A stretch of DNA of 64,000 bases from Anas platyrhynchos. Its lineage: Eukaryota > Chordata > Aves > Anseriformes > Anatidae. This document shows positions 26,201 through 38,481 of this stretch, in pieces; positions within the stretch are counted from its first letter, which is position 1; every line of letters starts with the position of its first letter. The position numbers were made by a program, and so were the translations under genes. The stretch spans positions 12,225,001-12,289,000 of the forward strand of contig NC_092621.1 in the NCBI RefSeq assembly GCF_047663525.1, given 5' to 3'. The notes under the pieces were generated by a model. It searched no databases and was not told where the DNA came from. It was given only the letters and a program-made list of their open reading frames with translations.

Positions 26201-29200
26201 AGCACTTCCTCTGCAGATGCTTTGGCTAATGTGTCTCTGGCAGCATGTTCCCTTGCAAATATGAGTGTAATTAAAGCCCTGCGTGATTGCCTGGTCTGGG
26301 CTATGACACTAAAGGGGATGGTGCACAGCTGCCATCTGGGTCCCTCCCCAGCAGCTCTCCTTGGTGGCTCAGCGCCACTGCCCAGGACTGCAGCTGCAGA
26401 GTGCCCTGGTGCTAAGTCACAGCCCGGGTGCCCCTGGGGACCACAGCTGTGATGCAGCCCTGGCTTTCCCACTGCCACAGCTTCACTGAGGATCTTCCCA
26501 CAGGCACCTTGCCCAGGCTGTACGGTAGCTGAGACTGCAGCCTGGCACAGTGCATCTCATCCCTGCAGCACCAGAAATTTGGTCACAAATCCTACCCCAA
26601 GGGGGAAGGGGCCTCCGACCACCCCAGGGCAGCTGGCCAGGATCCAGCCTTCCCCAGAGGCTGTGCTGCTCTGTTGGGGACACCGGGGCATCTCCAGAGT
26701 GCAGCTGCTTGCAGGGGACCTGGGTGCTCCTCAGTGCTGCGAGCAGGTGATAACATGGGGGTACCCCCATCTCCTCCAGGACCCATTTTATGCCTCATGC
26801 CTCCAACTACCTGCAGGCAGCATCTGAAAGAGAGAGAGAGAGATCCCTGCATTGAGGCAAACAGCTGCAAAACCACTGGGAGAAGAAATGTGTTCTTGGT
26901 GGTTGATCAGGCTGCACCTACACAAATGGTCGGGAATATCCTTTGGTGCTGTAAGGAGACCATCCCTACCATTTGGGATGGTTCGTGGCATGGTTTTGGC
27001 CAAGGCCAAACTGTGATTCCTGCCAGGCACAGCTCTGTATCAGCCTGTTCCCTTCTGAAGGTGGCCCAGTGTTTTGCAAAGTGAGCTTCCAGCAGTGCAA
27101 ACCCCAACTGTCCTTGCCTGGGAGCATCTGCATGGGCAGGCATAGCCTGGACCAGGGCCTTCAGCATGTCCCTGTGGGGTTCAAGGGAACAGCTTTGAAC
27201 CTAAATGCTCACTCCTCTGATTTTGGGACTGTACAGAGGTGTGTACAAATCTTAGAAGTCTGTCTCCTCAGCCATCAGTCTGCTTTCCAAGCAGGCAGAG
27301 GCTTTGCAGTTTGGTGCTGCTGCAAAAACCCCACCATTACTGTCTTATCAAATTAATCACTGCACTGTATTTACAGAGTAAAATCTCCACATGTTATCTA
27401 ATTATGTAAATACAGGGTTGATTTCGGTGCCTTTCAGTTTTCTGCTGGCTTGCTCATTTTTGGCCAAGCCCAGAGTTCCATCTGAGCTGGAAAAAGTAGG
27501 AGGCTGCAGAATTCTCCAGCGACAGCTTTACTCTTCCCCTTTCACCAGCCTCAAAGCAGGAAACCATAAAGCCCAGCTCCCCCTCCAGGCCTGTCAGTAA
27601 AAACCAGCCTCCAACAAAGCTGGAGCCACTCTGGAGCTGATCCTCTGCAGGGCTTTTCTCAGGATCATCTGTAGGGATGGCTCTGAAAGCTGGCACAGGG
27701 CTCACCTGCAGCTCTCTGGTTACTTTCATGTGTATCATGGACCTGTTGAACTGCAAGGAAAACACCTGAAAAATCCCTAAACTGGCTTTGTTAATGGGGT
27801 CCTGCAAAAAAGTTTTGTAGGATGAGGAGGTGAGTACAAGTGACTTGCAGGTGTCTGTTCACAGATCCCTTGAAGTGGGAGACTGGCAGACATCACCGCA
27901 GGGTGGCCGTGCTTCCTGGGGTCAAGAGAGCTTTAGTCTGAGGGATTGCTAGCTGGTACCAGATCTTGTCGTACAGTAGGTCTTTGAGAGAAGATGTAGA
28001 CACTAAAACTTGGCCATGACCTCAGTGTCTACATCTGAGGAAAATTTTGAAGGAAGTGTAATCTGGGACCCAGCCACAGGTGTGCTTGCCGAGTCATCTG
28101 GGAGAGGAGGTTGCGTGCATGCTGCCTTTCTCCCAGGGCTGTACATTCATACAAATGAGCAAACTATAATTAGGCTGAGCCAGGACCCCATATCTCTTTT
28201 GGGAGAGACGGCTTGCGAGGCATTGCATTTCCCTGAGTTAGTCAGAGGGATGGTGAGGAAATGAAGTACTGATAAGGAAGGAGCAGCAGAAAAATCCTGT
28301 TGTCAGCACACACTGTCTCTCCAATTTTTTGTTGTAAGCATTTCAGTGTTAACAGGATGGTGCCAAAGTGGGACCAGACTGAGACTAAAACAAATTCAAA
28401 TTGCACCCTCATGCACGCTGTAGAGTTATACGGCAGCAAACCGTGTGGTGGGTACCTGGGTGGATTTTTATGCTTTGTGACCATATGTATCCTCCCCATC
28501 TGACTCAGACAAATGCATCCTTATGGGGAGGGAGTCCCTGCCAACATCTGGGGAGGAAAAGGGAGAAAAATTTGGGCCCTTGGTAACTCCTTGCTTTGCT
28601 GGGGATGCAGCACGTCTCACACAGAGCAAATACACAGAGCAAAAATTGTTCGAAAGCAATTTTCCCCTAATGTACCTATTACAGAAGGCTTCATAAGCGC
28701 ACATTAATGGTGCATAACTTCATTTTACATTTCCTCCATCCAAGCCGTGACATCCTTTTGCAGTGAGCAGGACAGCCTTGTGACAGCAAATGTAGAAACG
28801 TCCCAGGCTAGGTGGGGGGCAGCCTCAGCTGAGATCAGAGCTAAAACTAAGAGGAGGCATTTTAGGAGGTGGTGACCAAAGTTTTGGGACAAAAAGCAGG
28901 GAGCTGGAGGACAGCAACCACCTGGTTCAGCCAGGGAGATGCTTCCAGCATGTTTCTCACCCAAGCACGAGTGCTGAGCCTCCTGCACGAGCAAGGAGGT
29001 GAGGAGCAGCCCGTGGGACTCAGGAGCGCAGGCAGGGTCAGCTCATGCCCTCTGCTGGCCAAAAACCTCCTGCAAAACCTCCTCTTTTTCCATTTCCAGA
29101 AAGTTAGGACCAAGCTATAGGTGCCACAAGATGGACAGGTCAGCGCCAAAGCTGTGCCTTTGTTTCCCCAGCCCCTCGGAGCTCTGTGCAGGCTCCGGCC

Positions 29201-29465
29201 CCAAAATGCCCTCACCCATGAAGCCCACACTGTGCTCAGCCCAAAAGCTCTGACCTGGATGTTTGCACCTTGTGGAGTCAGGAAGAGCAGCGACATGTGA
29301 GAGAAATAGTTTCATTTAACCAAAAACTGATCACGATGAACAGCTGAAGTAAGTGTTCAAAAAAATGATGCTGGCATGGCAAAGAGCAGCCAATGTGGTC
29401 ATTTCACCCATAGGAAAGGTGTCACCTGAACTCAAACATCTATGTGGGACCTTGCCCAAACTGAA

Positions 29466-29497
29466 GAGCACTCACATGGAAAACCATGTGAGTGCTC
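29466..29497. repeat. Perfect 14-bp inverted repeat, AAAA loop
   Basis: The left arm gagcactcacatgg (29466-29479) and the right arm ccatgtgagtgctc (29484-29497) are exact reverse complements around four A residues. An RNA or a single DNA strand could form a 14-bp hairpin. There is no T-run and no gene end beside it, so a terminator role is not suggested. Confidence 0.9.
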
Positions 29498-31076
29498 CAA
29501 GATACTTGTTTCAGGTAAGAAAGATTCCATTAATCACATTAACTCAGTGTTAAAGTAACTTGCACAGATACATCATTGCATAGGAAGACTTAGGTCACTC
29601 TGAGTTGAGGACCTTGGGACCTTTGTGTTCCAAATCTGACTCCAGGAAGAGAAAAGGGGAAGCCTCTGTCTGTAGGGAAAAAATGATGGAATGCTGAAAA
29701 AATGCTGAAAAATGCAAAAAGCAGTGATGATACAGGTAAACTCAGAGACTAAATGCAGAGAATATAAGGATATGCATGGGTGTAAATCTGAGCTGGCCTA
29801 GAGACTCTTGAATGCCCAAAGTTTTTTTATTTTGTCACTGAAGAAGCACTTCACACTGCCCACAGTGGACAATTTTGGCCCTGCCTTAAAACAAACAAAC
29901 AAAAAAAAACACTCCCAAGACAACAGAGGCAGCAAAATCTTTGACTTGATTTCCTGGGAGATGAAACCCCATCTCTTCACGTCCACAAAGCACCAAGGTT
30001 CATCCTGGCATCCTTTTGTTCTCGCACAGCTGCTCCTGATTCCTGAGGTCAGCGCTGGTGAGGTGAAGGCTTGTTCTGGGAGAAATGGGATCAGATGGGA
30101 GTCATCAGTGCACACTTCTACTGGAGGTCACTGAACATGCTTTACAGAGAGCCTCAATGCCTTACAAGTGACACTGGGTGCAGATAATTCATGGGCTCTT
30201 AGCACTGCTGAGAGATTCAGCAACAGGCCAGTCTGTCTGGGGAAAAATGAGGTAAGGACAGATATTTGCTTAGAGGTTTTTCTGCAAATCTGAATGCTGG
30301 CATGAGCTGCTCACTGGCTGCGAGTGACTCCAGCCCAGTAAGGGATGAGGGAGAGACACGCAATGCAGTGGTAGCATTTTTGGTTGTCCCAATTAATGGT
30401 GCTGAACTGATGCCAAATATATTTGAAAATATAGGAAAGGGCAACATCCCCATGGGGTTTTTGAAGTTATATTCCAAACAGCAATTACAATATAAAAACA
30501 TATGTAAATATATACATATTTATATGCATATGTTGATTTTTTTTCAATAGCTTTACATTTGTGCTTCAAAATCCTTGACATGCTTGCCCAAGTGCCAGAC
30601 ATGTCCTGTATACAGATGACTTGGCATTTGGATGTCTGATGTCAAGCGAGGCATTTCCTAAGAGGTGACCTGCCTCACAGAGGTTCCGATTTCTGACGGT
30701 ATAGGAAAAGGGGAATTTTTCCTGGAATTGTTTGTTGTACAAATTGTTTGTTGTGAGAAAAGTTCCTCATGCCTGGGAATGATGATGTGTACTGCATTAG
30801 GCACGCACCAGGAAAGCCTCCAAAAAATCGTTCTAAAAACTGATATTTTTTTATAAATTTAGCATATTTGCAGATAATCTGAGTTGCAGCTTTTTCTGTC
30901 TAGCAGGCCTGCACTCTGCTGAAAGACTTCCTGAAAGGCAAAGCAGCTGTCGTGAGGACATCAGTGTGCAAGTGGTTCAGTGTGACCATACAATGGGCAG
31001 TATCTGTCTAGCAGATGGAAAAATTGGAGAAATTTTTAACCTGTTCAGTAGGGTAGCTGTAATACCACACTTTGCC

Positions 31077-31116
31077 TTTTTGTTTTGTTTTGTTTTGTCT
31101 TGTTTTGTTTTGTTTT
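31077..31116 (+). repeat. (TTTTG)n microsatellite
   Basis: About eight units of a pentanucleotide TTTTG-type repeat with one C interruption. It is simple sequence in the gap between RAI14 and RAD1. Confidence 0.9.
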
Positions 31117-31580
31117 AATTAACTCTCTGAAGTGTAAAGAATACACACAGTGCTCTGGGCTGTTGCATCAAAGCTGGCGGTGTTAAAGGTACTTCAGCTT
31201 TTGCTATGCTCCTGTCAGGTGTATTTCTCCCTGGAGGCTTGAACAGAATGACATTCACCTCTCTTGGATATTCATGCATCCTTCTCACGGTGTATTAACT
31301 CCACAGATCAGAGCTTAGTGGCACTTGATTACATTTCCCTACAACGCTCATTCCTTTGCAGAGCCCTTACAATTTGATCTAGCTGTGCTAATACACTGCC
31401 ACATTAGTTGTTGGAGCCTGACAAGAGTGAGAAGTACAGTAGAAAGATGCTGCAGCAGTCTGTAATGGACCCTTGCTTCCATTTCTACCTAAGTAGCCCT
31501 GCTCCCCCTCAAAGATTAATTCATATAAAAATGGGTTTCTGTCTCCAGAAGGTAATACCAAGCTTCTAGTTTGTAATGAC

Positions 31581-31985
31581 TTTTTTTTTTTTTTTAAATA
31601 GTTCCATATTTATTCAGTTTAATGTTAGTGTTCCATCAGCAAAAGTACAACTCAGTGCTACTATTACTCTTTATGCACACTCTACATATTTAGTAACGCC
31701 CACCTACTGGATTCCTGGGGCTTCATAAGCTGCTACAAGATGTTCAAAATAGCCACCTACAGGAATCAGCTCGTGCCTTGTATCAACTTTTCCAGCTACT
31801 CCACTAACATCATCAAAGACCTTTCTAGTCAATAATGCATTTCCTGATACATCCACACATAATTAAATAATAGATTACTTACCATGGCTAACAGAGGTGT
31901 AGAACTCAGTTCCTTCCTGGTGATTTTGTGTTCAGCAGTCCTTACAGAACCAAATGGTGGTGGATGGGCACCAACCTTTTTATTT
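31581..31985 (-). other. Unidentified 3'-end-like sequence, possible retrocopy
   Basis: Read on the - strand, an AATAAA lies a little over 10 bases before an A-tract (the T-run at about 31581-31595). Upstream is an open stretch of 52 codons ending in TAG (31704-31862), with KVFDDVSGVAGKVDTRHELI and a GGYFEHLVAAYEAPGIQ end. A second open stretch farther upstream, about 31883-31972, is in another frame and abuts a GTAAGT donor-like site. I do not recognise either peptide. It could be a processed pseudogene, the tail of a lineage-specific gene, or chance: a 52-codon open frame is not rare. Confidence 0.3.
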
Positions 31986-33014
31986 TACTGTAGCTGAAGA
32001 CAGAGATGTAATAGATGCCATCATAGGTGCTTCTTAAAACCCTGCCTTGCCTTACTTGCACAGTAATTTCATTTCCTTACCCAGACTTCTTGTTTTTCCC
32101 TACCTAGAAGTACATGTATATCCATGAAAGCATTTGTGTACAAGCATCTCCCCACCTCTGTGAATCTAGGGCCTGAGCTGGTCCTGAGGGCTACAAACCT
32201 AAGTTTTGAAAAGATCTTGCATGTCTGTAATAGCAGTTATTTATGAAATGGAACAGCTAGTTTTTGGTATTTTGAAGTGTTCTAACTTCTCAAGATATTA
32301 TTTCCATGATCGCTGTTGGTAATTACAGAATAAATTCTTAAAAGTACTATTTTGAGAAGTAATATAGTACATCTGTGGTCAATTATGTAAAAGTACAGAT
32401 GTTAAGCCACAGCAATGTCCTTGAGCACAATACAAGGAACTTCAATACTCTAAAATAAATCACACTGAGAAAAATCATATGTTCAGTTTCATTTTTATCC
32501 TGTCATTCTTAACACTCAGTAGTCAGGCATCATATAAATAATTCCCAATGAGGCCATTATACTAATTCTTTTCATTGAAGAAATTGAGATCCTAGATCAG
32601 AATTAAGTTTACCTATACTGAATACTTCAGTTTGAAAAACAAACAGTAAATAAAAGGAATTTAGAACATTGTTAGTTATGTTTATCAGTCTTCTACTTTA
32701 AAGATTTGTAGTTATTTTTAAAATATAAATGTATTTCACTAAATGGATGATTTGCACAGAAGACCATGAAAGTATACAGTTAAATGGATTGCTGACATGA
32801 GCAAGAGGTGAAGAATGGTCTACAAAAACATTATTATTAATAACATGAAATAAACCCAAAGGATTTGGATCCTGTTGAGTTGTGGGGCAACCTACTTGGT
32901 GACATAGGAATATATTGATTTCCAAGTGTGCAAGGAAGGACCTCATCTTCTGACAAACACCAAAACTTGACCAACACCACAGAAACCATCCACTGATCAG
33001 ACTCTCTGGATCCC

Positions 33015-33395
33015 ATGCTGCAGCAGCAAACCTTCAGGCTCTTACAGCATTATTTGCAGTGTCTGTATCTGGTTCGAGACCCAGCTGGTTCAGTGGGCCA
33101 CATGTTTGGAGGAGACTCTGCAAAGGAGAAATGTGAAAGGAGAAGTGCAACTTTTGATCGAAGTACAGCCCATCTCATTGCTTTGCAGAGCTTGGCACTG
33201 CAGAAAACTCTCCAGAAACTGCACTCTCCTTTTGGCAACCAAGAGGTTAGGCTCATTTTTAGCAGTGGTATGACTTCATCCCACAGACATTCCTTTAATG
33301 CGGTTCAGGAGTCCATCCTGTTTCTGACAAAGGCTACTAAGGAGGTAAATCCATTTCAGAGGCAATTTCAAATACAAAATTTTTCTCTCTTGTGA
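33015..33395 (+). other. Unassigned 126-codon open frame
   Basis: This is the longest + strand open frame between the CR1 and RAD1 outside the GC-rich block. It encodes a basic protein with LQSLALQKTLQKLHSPFGNQ in the middle. A donor-like site follows ACTAAGGAG near 33343, but no clear acceptor or promoter is seen upstream. I do not recognise the sequence, and it does not resemble TTC23L. It could be a lone exon, a transposon relic or chance. Confidence 0.2.
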
Positions 33396-33974
33396 TTCTT
33401 ACCAGATTTATATAGGATTAGTCTAGCACTATTTGTGACCCAATACAGGCCCCATATAACAGAACTTAGAAAGAATAACAGAATAAAGAAAGCTGTCAAA
33501 GTCTGTGCAACTGACTGACCTAAACACTGAAAGAGAGCGTGCAAGTCATTTAATTCCAGTTAGTCATGAGTAGAAGGCAAAGACCCTTTAATGAAGTCTT
33601 TTACAAAATTATATAAACAAGTCTACAGGACTTTTATCTCCCAAACAAGTACTCTAGAACATTCTCCTTATATTAAAAGCTGGTAGAAGCTTTTAGGTTG
33701 CAGCATAGCAGTGTAGGAATGGGAACAAGTATGTAAGGAAACATTTCAGCAGCAGTGTTTCTTGAGGATATGTAATAAATGACTTAAACACAAACTAATA
33801 ACATTGCCAGAACATTTATGAGTAATGAATAAGTACACCCTGGACTCCATCTTGATTTAACAATTCAATTTACCCGTACTGCAGACAAAGGGGTAAGCTG
33901 ATCTGAGGTGAAATCCTAAGGAATTGAGTTAGACTAGGAATTAATCATGCTGATGAAAAGCTCAGTGGTTTCAC

Positions 33975-33994
33975 AAAAAAAAAAAAAAAAAAAA
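33975..33994. repeat. Poly(A) tract
   Basis: An uninterrupted run of about 20 A residues. No retroposed body was recognised before it. It lies 430 bases beyond the RAD1 polyadenylation signal. Confidence 0.8.
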
Positions 33995-34423
33995 GTCAGC
34001 ATTTGCCAAAAAGAAACCACCTGCTGCTGTTAAGAAAACAGATTGAAAATGCCATCCTCTTTCCAGACAAACTCGGTTTTACTTTTAAGTCACTGAAGTT
34101 AACTGGCTGTCTAACACACAGCTAGTACTCAGACTTCCCCTAGTAATTTCTTGGAACACAAAAAATGACAAAAAAACAAAACACAAACCAAAATACTTGG
34201 AGAGCACCATAAGTGAAGCAGTGTATTACAAGAACACCACTTTTAACACCAATAACTACTAGGGACTAATTCCCCTTTCTGTTCTTTGAGCTGAAGCTTT
34301 TTGGGTCAAGGCTAAGAAATACTGGCAGGGGAATATGAAATAAGTCTTCATATTTCCAGTTCCACAGTTTAAAAAATAGAAGACAGTTACCAAGACTATC
34401 AATCTTTATAGCTTTTGTTCATT

Positions 34424-34429
34424 TTTATT
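34424..34429 (-). terminator. RAD1: RAD1 polyadenylation signal
   Basis: On the - strand AATAAA lies about 60 bases after the RAD1 stop codon. This would give a very short 3' untranslated region. A run of A on the + strand follows. It is the nearest canonical signal. Confidence 0.6.
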
Positions 34430-34488
34430 AAAAAAAAATATAGCATTTTATATATTCATAAATATAATACAGATACCAGAACGTACAC

Positions 34489-37400
34489 CTACAGCTCTGC
34501 TTCAGCAATATCTTCATCAGGGCAACAGTAGTATTCCACAAAACAGATCTGTCCATCTTCATTCCTAATCATATACTGCAGTGAAAGAAATCCTCGGTTA
34601 TCTGTTCGAATGGAGACTTTACAAGATAAAGCCAGTGCCTTTGTAGATGGTTTAATCAAAGAAATCTTGTACCTGTAGGGAAGAAAAATACCATTTGAAA
34701 AAAACGTTATGCAGAGTTTAGCTGAAACACTACTCCGAATTAAAGCCTATGTAATGACTAAAAATCAATTAGCAACATGTTAATTTCATCTTTTCCTGGC
34801 AACGTCATCAGACAGATGTTGTTATGGTATAGAGCTTTTGATCAGACGGAAATTATTTTTTTTCACCTTTACTAATGAAGTAAATGTCACGACAGCACAA
34901 AAGCAGTTTCTTATACTTCCCATCCAGAATTGATGGCCTGCCACAGAGTGCTCTGGTTACAGATTTACTCACCTGTTTGTCTGGGTTTGGTTGCAGTGGA
35001 ACGCTTCCACCAAATCAGAGTCCTTGGGATAGTCCAGATGTGCACTTCCTGCATTTCCAAAAGTGGATAACCTGGAAGACAAAAGGCACCATCTCAAAAC
35101 ACCTGACAGAAGCTCTACAGAAAATTTGTCAGAAGCAGTTGGCCTGTACATCTCTATGTCTATTTCACAAAACACTATTGTTTGTTCTGCTTTATTTAAC
35201 TATACATGCTAAACTGTGCGTATTAGAGTCACATTTATCAGGTAGTCCATATATTAATTTCTACGTTAATGAAATTACATACTGTGATTTGCTATATTCA
35301 TTGCAACTGTCCTTGAAATAAACCAATATTCTAAAACAGTTCCCCCTCTTCACCCTGGAAAATTCCAGTCTTTACCTGCTGAAAAGCAAAAAGGCAAGGC
35401 ATGAACATTTGAGTTGAAAGTCTCATTTCCAGTACCTGAAATATGGTTTATCTGGAGACATGGTGATCTGCAGAACTTCACTTGTCATATCTAGTTCAGC
35501 AAATGCTTCTCGTAGTCCCTCTGACTGCAGGATAATTTTGTTGACAACATTGGTACTGCAGAAATCAAAGTCTAACAAGTCCTCAGGTTCCTGAGTGTTA
35601 ATTCTGCACACTGTCACTACTCCTCCTTCTTCTAAGAACAGCATCAAGGGATAGCCATAGCCACGATAACACATCTTGAGAGCTGTTGGTGTTCCTGAAA
35701 AAGAGAACAAAATACACATTCTTCAAAAAAACAATTAGTGTATTTGATCACTTTAGGAAATTCAGATTTTACTGTCAAATGAGGCACAAATCATTTTAAT
35801 TTAGCATGTTTAGTCCATCCTCCAGTATGTTAATGTTGCATGTTTAGTGTAGCCTCCTATACACCCTTTCAAGTGTTATCTTATGCAGTAAAATGAAATG
35901 ATGTGTACACATAAAACAGTTCACATGCAACTTGTGCCATGTACCAAATGGGTAATGCTAGCTGTGGTAATGAAGTTGGATGTGAAATAGTTCAGCGTTA
36001 ATAGCTCTGCCAGCTGTGCATAAGTTTTTTACCCTTAAGTGAAGTTAGCATTTGTATGATGTTGGTGATCTGGCTCTGGACTGAAAACAAAAAGGTGCTC
36101 GTGGTGTGTATCAGTCCTGGGGGACAGTATGGGCTTAAGCATTAGAACTGCAGTCTGAGTTCTAATCAAGCAAGTCACATGACTTTCTTGTCCAAATTAC
36201 TTGACATGTCTTCTTATCGAGATTACAAAATCTTTTGAGATTTTCAGCCCCAAACCACAGCAAGCATGTGAACTGGGGTTGTTCACTGCACCTCATGCCA
36301 CAGAAGGGTTCTCTCCCAAAACAAGTGGCTGTTTTGTGTTTTACATAGATGCAAGAAACATTATCTTCACAAGAAGACCCTTCTGTTTCTCAGTTACCCC
36401 AAACATGTCACACACACATGCATTTTTAATTCCATCTTCCAAGCTGAGCCAGCCTCTTTTACCATCTCATTCTGCAGCAGTCCCTGACACACACTCATCA
36501 TCCCCTTTTCACCTCTGCATTGACTGTTGTGACTGCATACACTTGCACTAGGTTAGGCAAATGGGGTGGACTCTGCTTAGCAGTGAGAGCTGCCATCCTC
36601 GGATGGACTTCAGGTGAGGAAGTCAGAAGTTTTGCCAAGATTGAAAAGCTCCCTATGGTTGTGCACAGATTTCGCTATGTAATTACAGGTGATACACATA
36701 AAGGTCAAGGTAAATATGCACCATACCTGGAGTAGAACTGGCACCAAAAATAGTCAAGCAGTCCAGAAGAACAGCCAAATTGATCCTGAATGTCACTGAT
36801 TCCTCCTGAACAGAAAATTCCTGAAAAATGTCTGCCTATGAGAGAAAAAGTAAAGAGATGAAAAGAGGGAAGCTTTTGTAATTATTTTACATTTTAATCT
36901 TATCTTCTTAAATTGAATGCTTTTGCTTTCAGAGACCAGTGCAATACAAAGCAATTGCTACATGTAACACAATATCCATTAAAGAAAAATAGGTCATCAT
37001 CCTCAAAAACTAATAAAATAAATCAGGTCACAGTTTAAACAAAATAGTACATCATATCCATGAAAACCTACACAGTTTTCTTTTATAGCTTAATACAAGC
37101 TACAAATGTTAAAGCCTACAGTTGCCTAGTTCTGGGGCTGTAAACATTCAGAAAACTATGCAATGTAAATGCCCCACTTCTCCAGAAACAAGACTTGATT
37201 TTTAGCAAGAAGAATGAAGAAAAATTTCAAAAAATAGGAATGTGTAACTGCTTTTTCAAAAGCAGCCCAAATCGCCCTGCTTTTTTTCTGAGATACTTTG
37301 TTCCGGTGGCTGCCACAAAGTAGCTGATGCCCAGTGACCACCAAGAGGTAGTTAGGCCTACCAGTACCAAGCCTAGTCACAGGCATGCTTCAGCACATGT

Positions 37401-38481
37401 GGTGAACTCACCTGGCAGCTCAACATTCTCACAGGAACCTGCTCACAAATCTAGGCATGGTACTGTCAGAAGGAGCCATAGGCTTAGCAGGTGCCAGCCC
37501 ATGAAAGAAGGATACAAGCAGGCATGCATGAATGAACTAGGTGCTGAGTTCAGCCTATCAGTACTGTGTCATCTCGAGCCTGTGCAGAGAAGACCAACAA
37601 AGTTGGTGAAGGGTGTAGAAAACAAGATGTATGAGCATCACCTGAGGGAACTGGGGCTGTTTAGTTTGGAGGAGGCTGAGGGGAGACCTCGTTGTTCTCT
37701 ACAACTTCCTGAAAAGAGGCTGTAGCAAGGAGGGCTGTCAGTCTCTTTTCTCAAATAAACAAGTGACTGGACATGAGGAAACAGCCTCAAGTTGCACCAA
37801 AGTAAATTTAGACTGTATATCAGGAAGAATTTCTTCATGGAGAGGGTGGTCAAGCATTGGAATGGGCTGCCCAGGGAAGTAGTGGAATTTTCATCCCTGG
37901 AGGTATGTAAAAGACGTGTGGCTGTGGCAGCAAGGGGCATGGCTTAGGGACAGGGCTCAGGGTTAGGGATGGGACTCGGCAGGTCAGTCTGATGGTTGGG
38001 CTTTATGCCTTTCAAGGTTGTTTCCAACCTAAACGATTCTACTACCTTATAAAATAGATATATCTATACACATGTGGCCTATTCATACACAGCCTATCCA
38101 GCGTACCTCCCTCACGTCAGCGTCTGCAACTATTCCATGGTTTTCCCAAAGATTCCCCTTTCCCCACAGGTAAAATCCTGTACACCCCCACCACGCACTC
38201 TGGGCTTTCCTAGGGTCTCTGTCACTGCCACCAGCCCCTTCCTCACCCCTTAACGGGGGTCCCGCTGTTAGCAGCTCGTCCCCTACCTGGATGAAGGCGT
38301 TGGCCTGGATGCATTTGGCATCCTCCACCGTCACCCGCAGCCCGTTGGCCGTGGCGAAGCAGGTGGCGTGGTCCTGGAACTGCACGGCCCTCAGGAGGCT
38401 GGACAGGTTGCGGGCATTGTCCAAGCTGGCCGTCAGCACGTACGGCTCCCCGCTGCCGAGCGGCTGCGTGGAGAGCGGCAT
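34489..38481 (-). CDS. RAD1: RAD1, 9-1-1 checkpoint clamp subunit, complete
   Basis: RAD1 joins RAD9 and HUS1 in a PCNA-like ring that is loaded at damaged DNA and activates ATR signalling in the nucleus. Coding exons in transcript order: 38287-38481, 36727-36835, 35436-35694, 34973-35071, 34489-34672. All junctions are GT/AG and the frame stays open for 281 residues, against about 282 in human. The start is the ATG at 38481, giving [20 protein letters not shown]. Diagnostic stretches are [58 protein letters not shown] and the end [15 protein letters not shown]. The gene is divergent from BRIX1, with start codons 150 bp apart. Intron 1 carries a CR1. The product is cut by introns but has no frameshift or missing block. 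Confidence 0.98.
37555..38042 (+). mobile_element. CR1 LINE 3' fragment in RAD1 intron 1
   Basis: The + strand translation shows the CR1 replicase end in two shifted frames ([19 protein letters not shown], then the 'gtggtcaagcattggaatgggctgcc' tract), followed by the 'ggttgtttccaacctaaacgattctac' 3' tail. It is oriented opposite to RAD1. Frame breaks show that it is inactive. Its end lies about 240 bases from RAD1 exon 1, so it borders the promoter island. Confidence 0.92.

Larger units (their letters stand above)
23201..31570. other. Intergenic region with a GC-rich block, no gene recognised
   Basis: About 8 kb between RAI14 and RAD1. From about 23.95 to 29.5 kb the sequence is visibly richer in G and C than its AT-rich surroundings, which produces many overlapping open frames of 60-140 codons on both strands. 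None resembles a family I know, and none has convincing in-frame exon borders. No TTC23L-like tetratricopeptide exons were recognised. Contents that can be named are a GA run near 26.83 kb, a perfect hairpin near 29.48 kb and a TTTTG microsatellite near 31.1 kb. Confidence 0.6.

Noticed and set aside
25355-29315. Many open frames of 60-144 codons on both strands
   Set aside because: They cluster in the GC-rich block, overlap in several frames and show neither splice logic nor family similarity.
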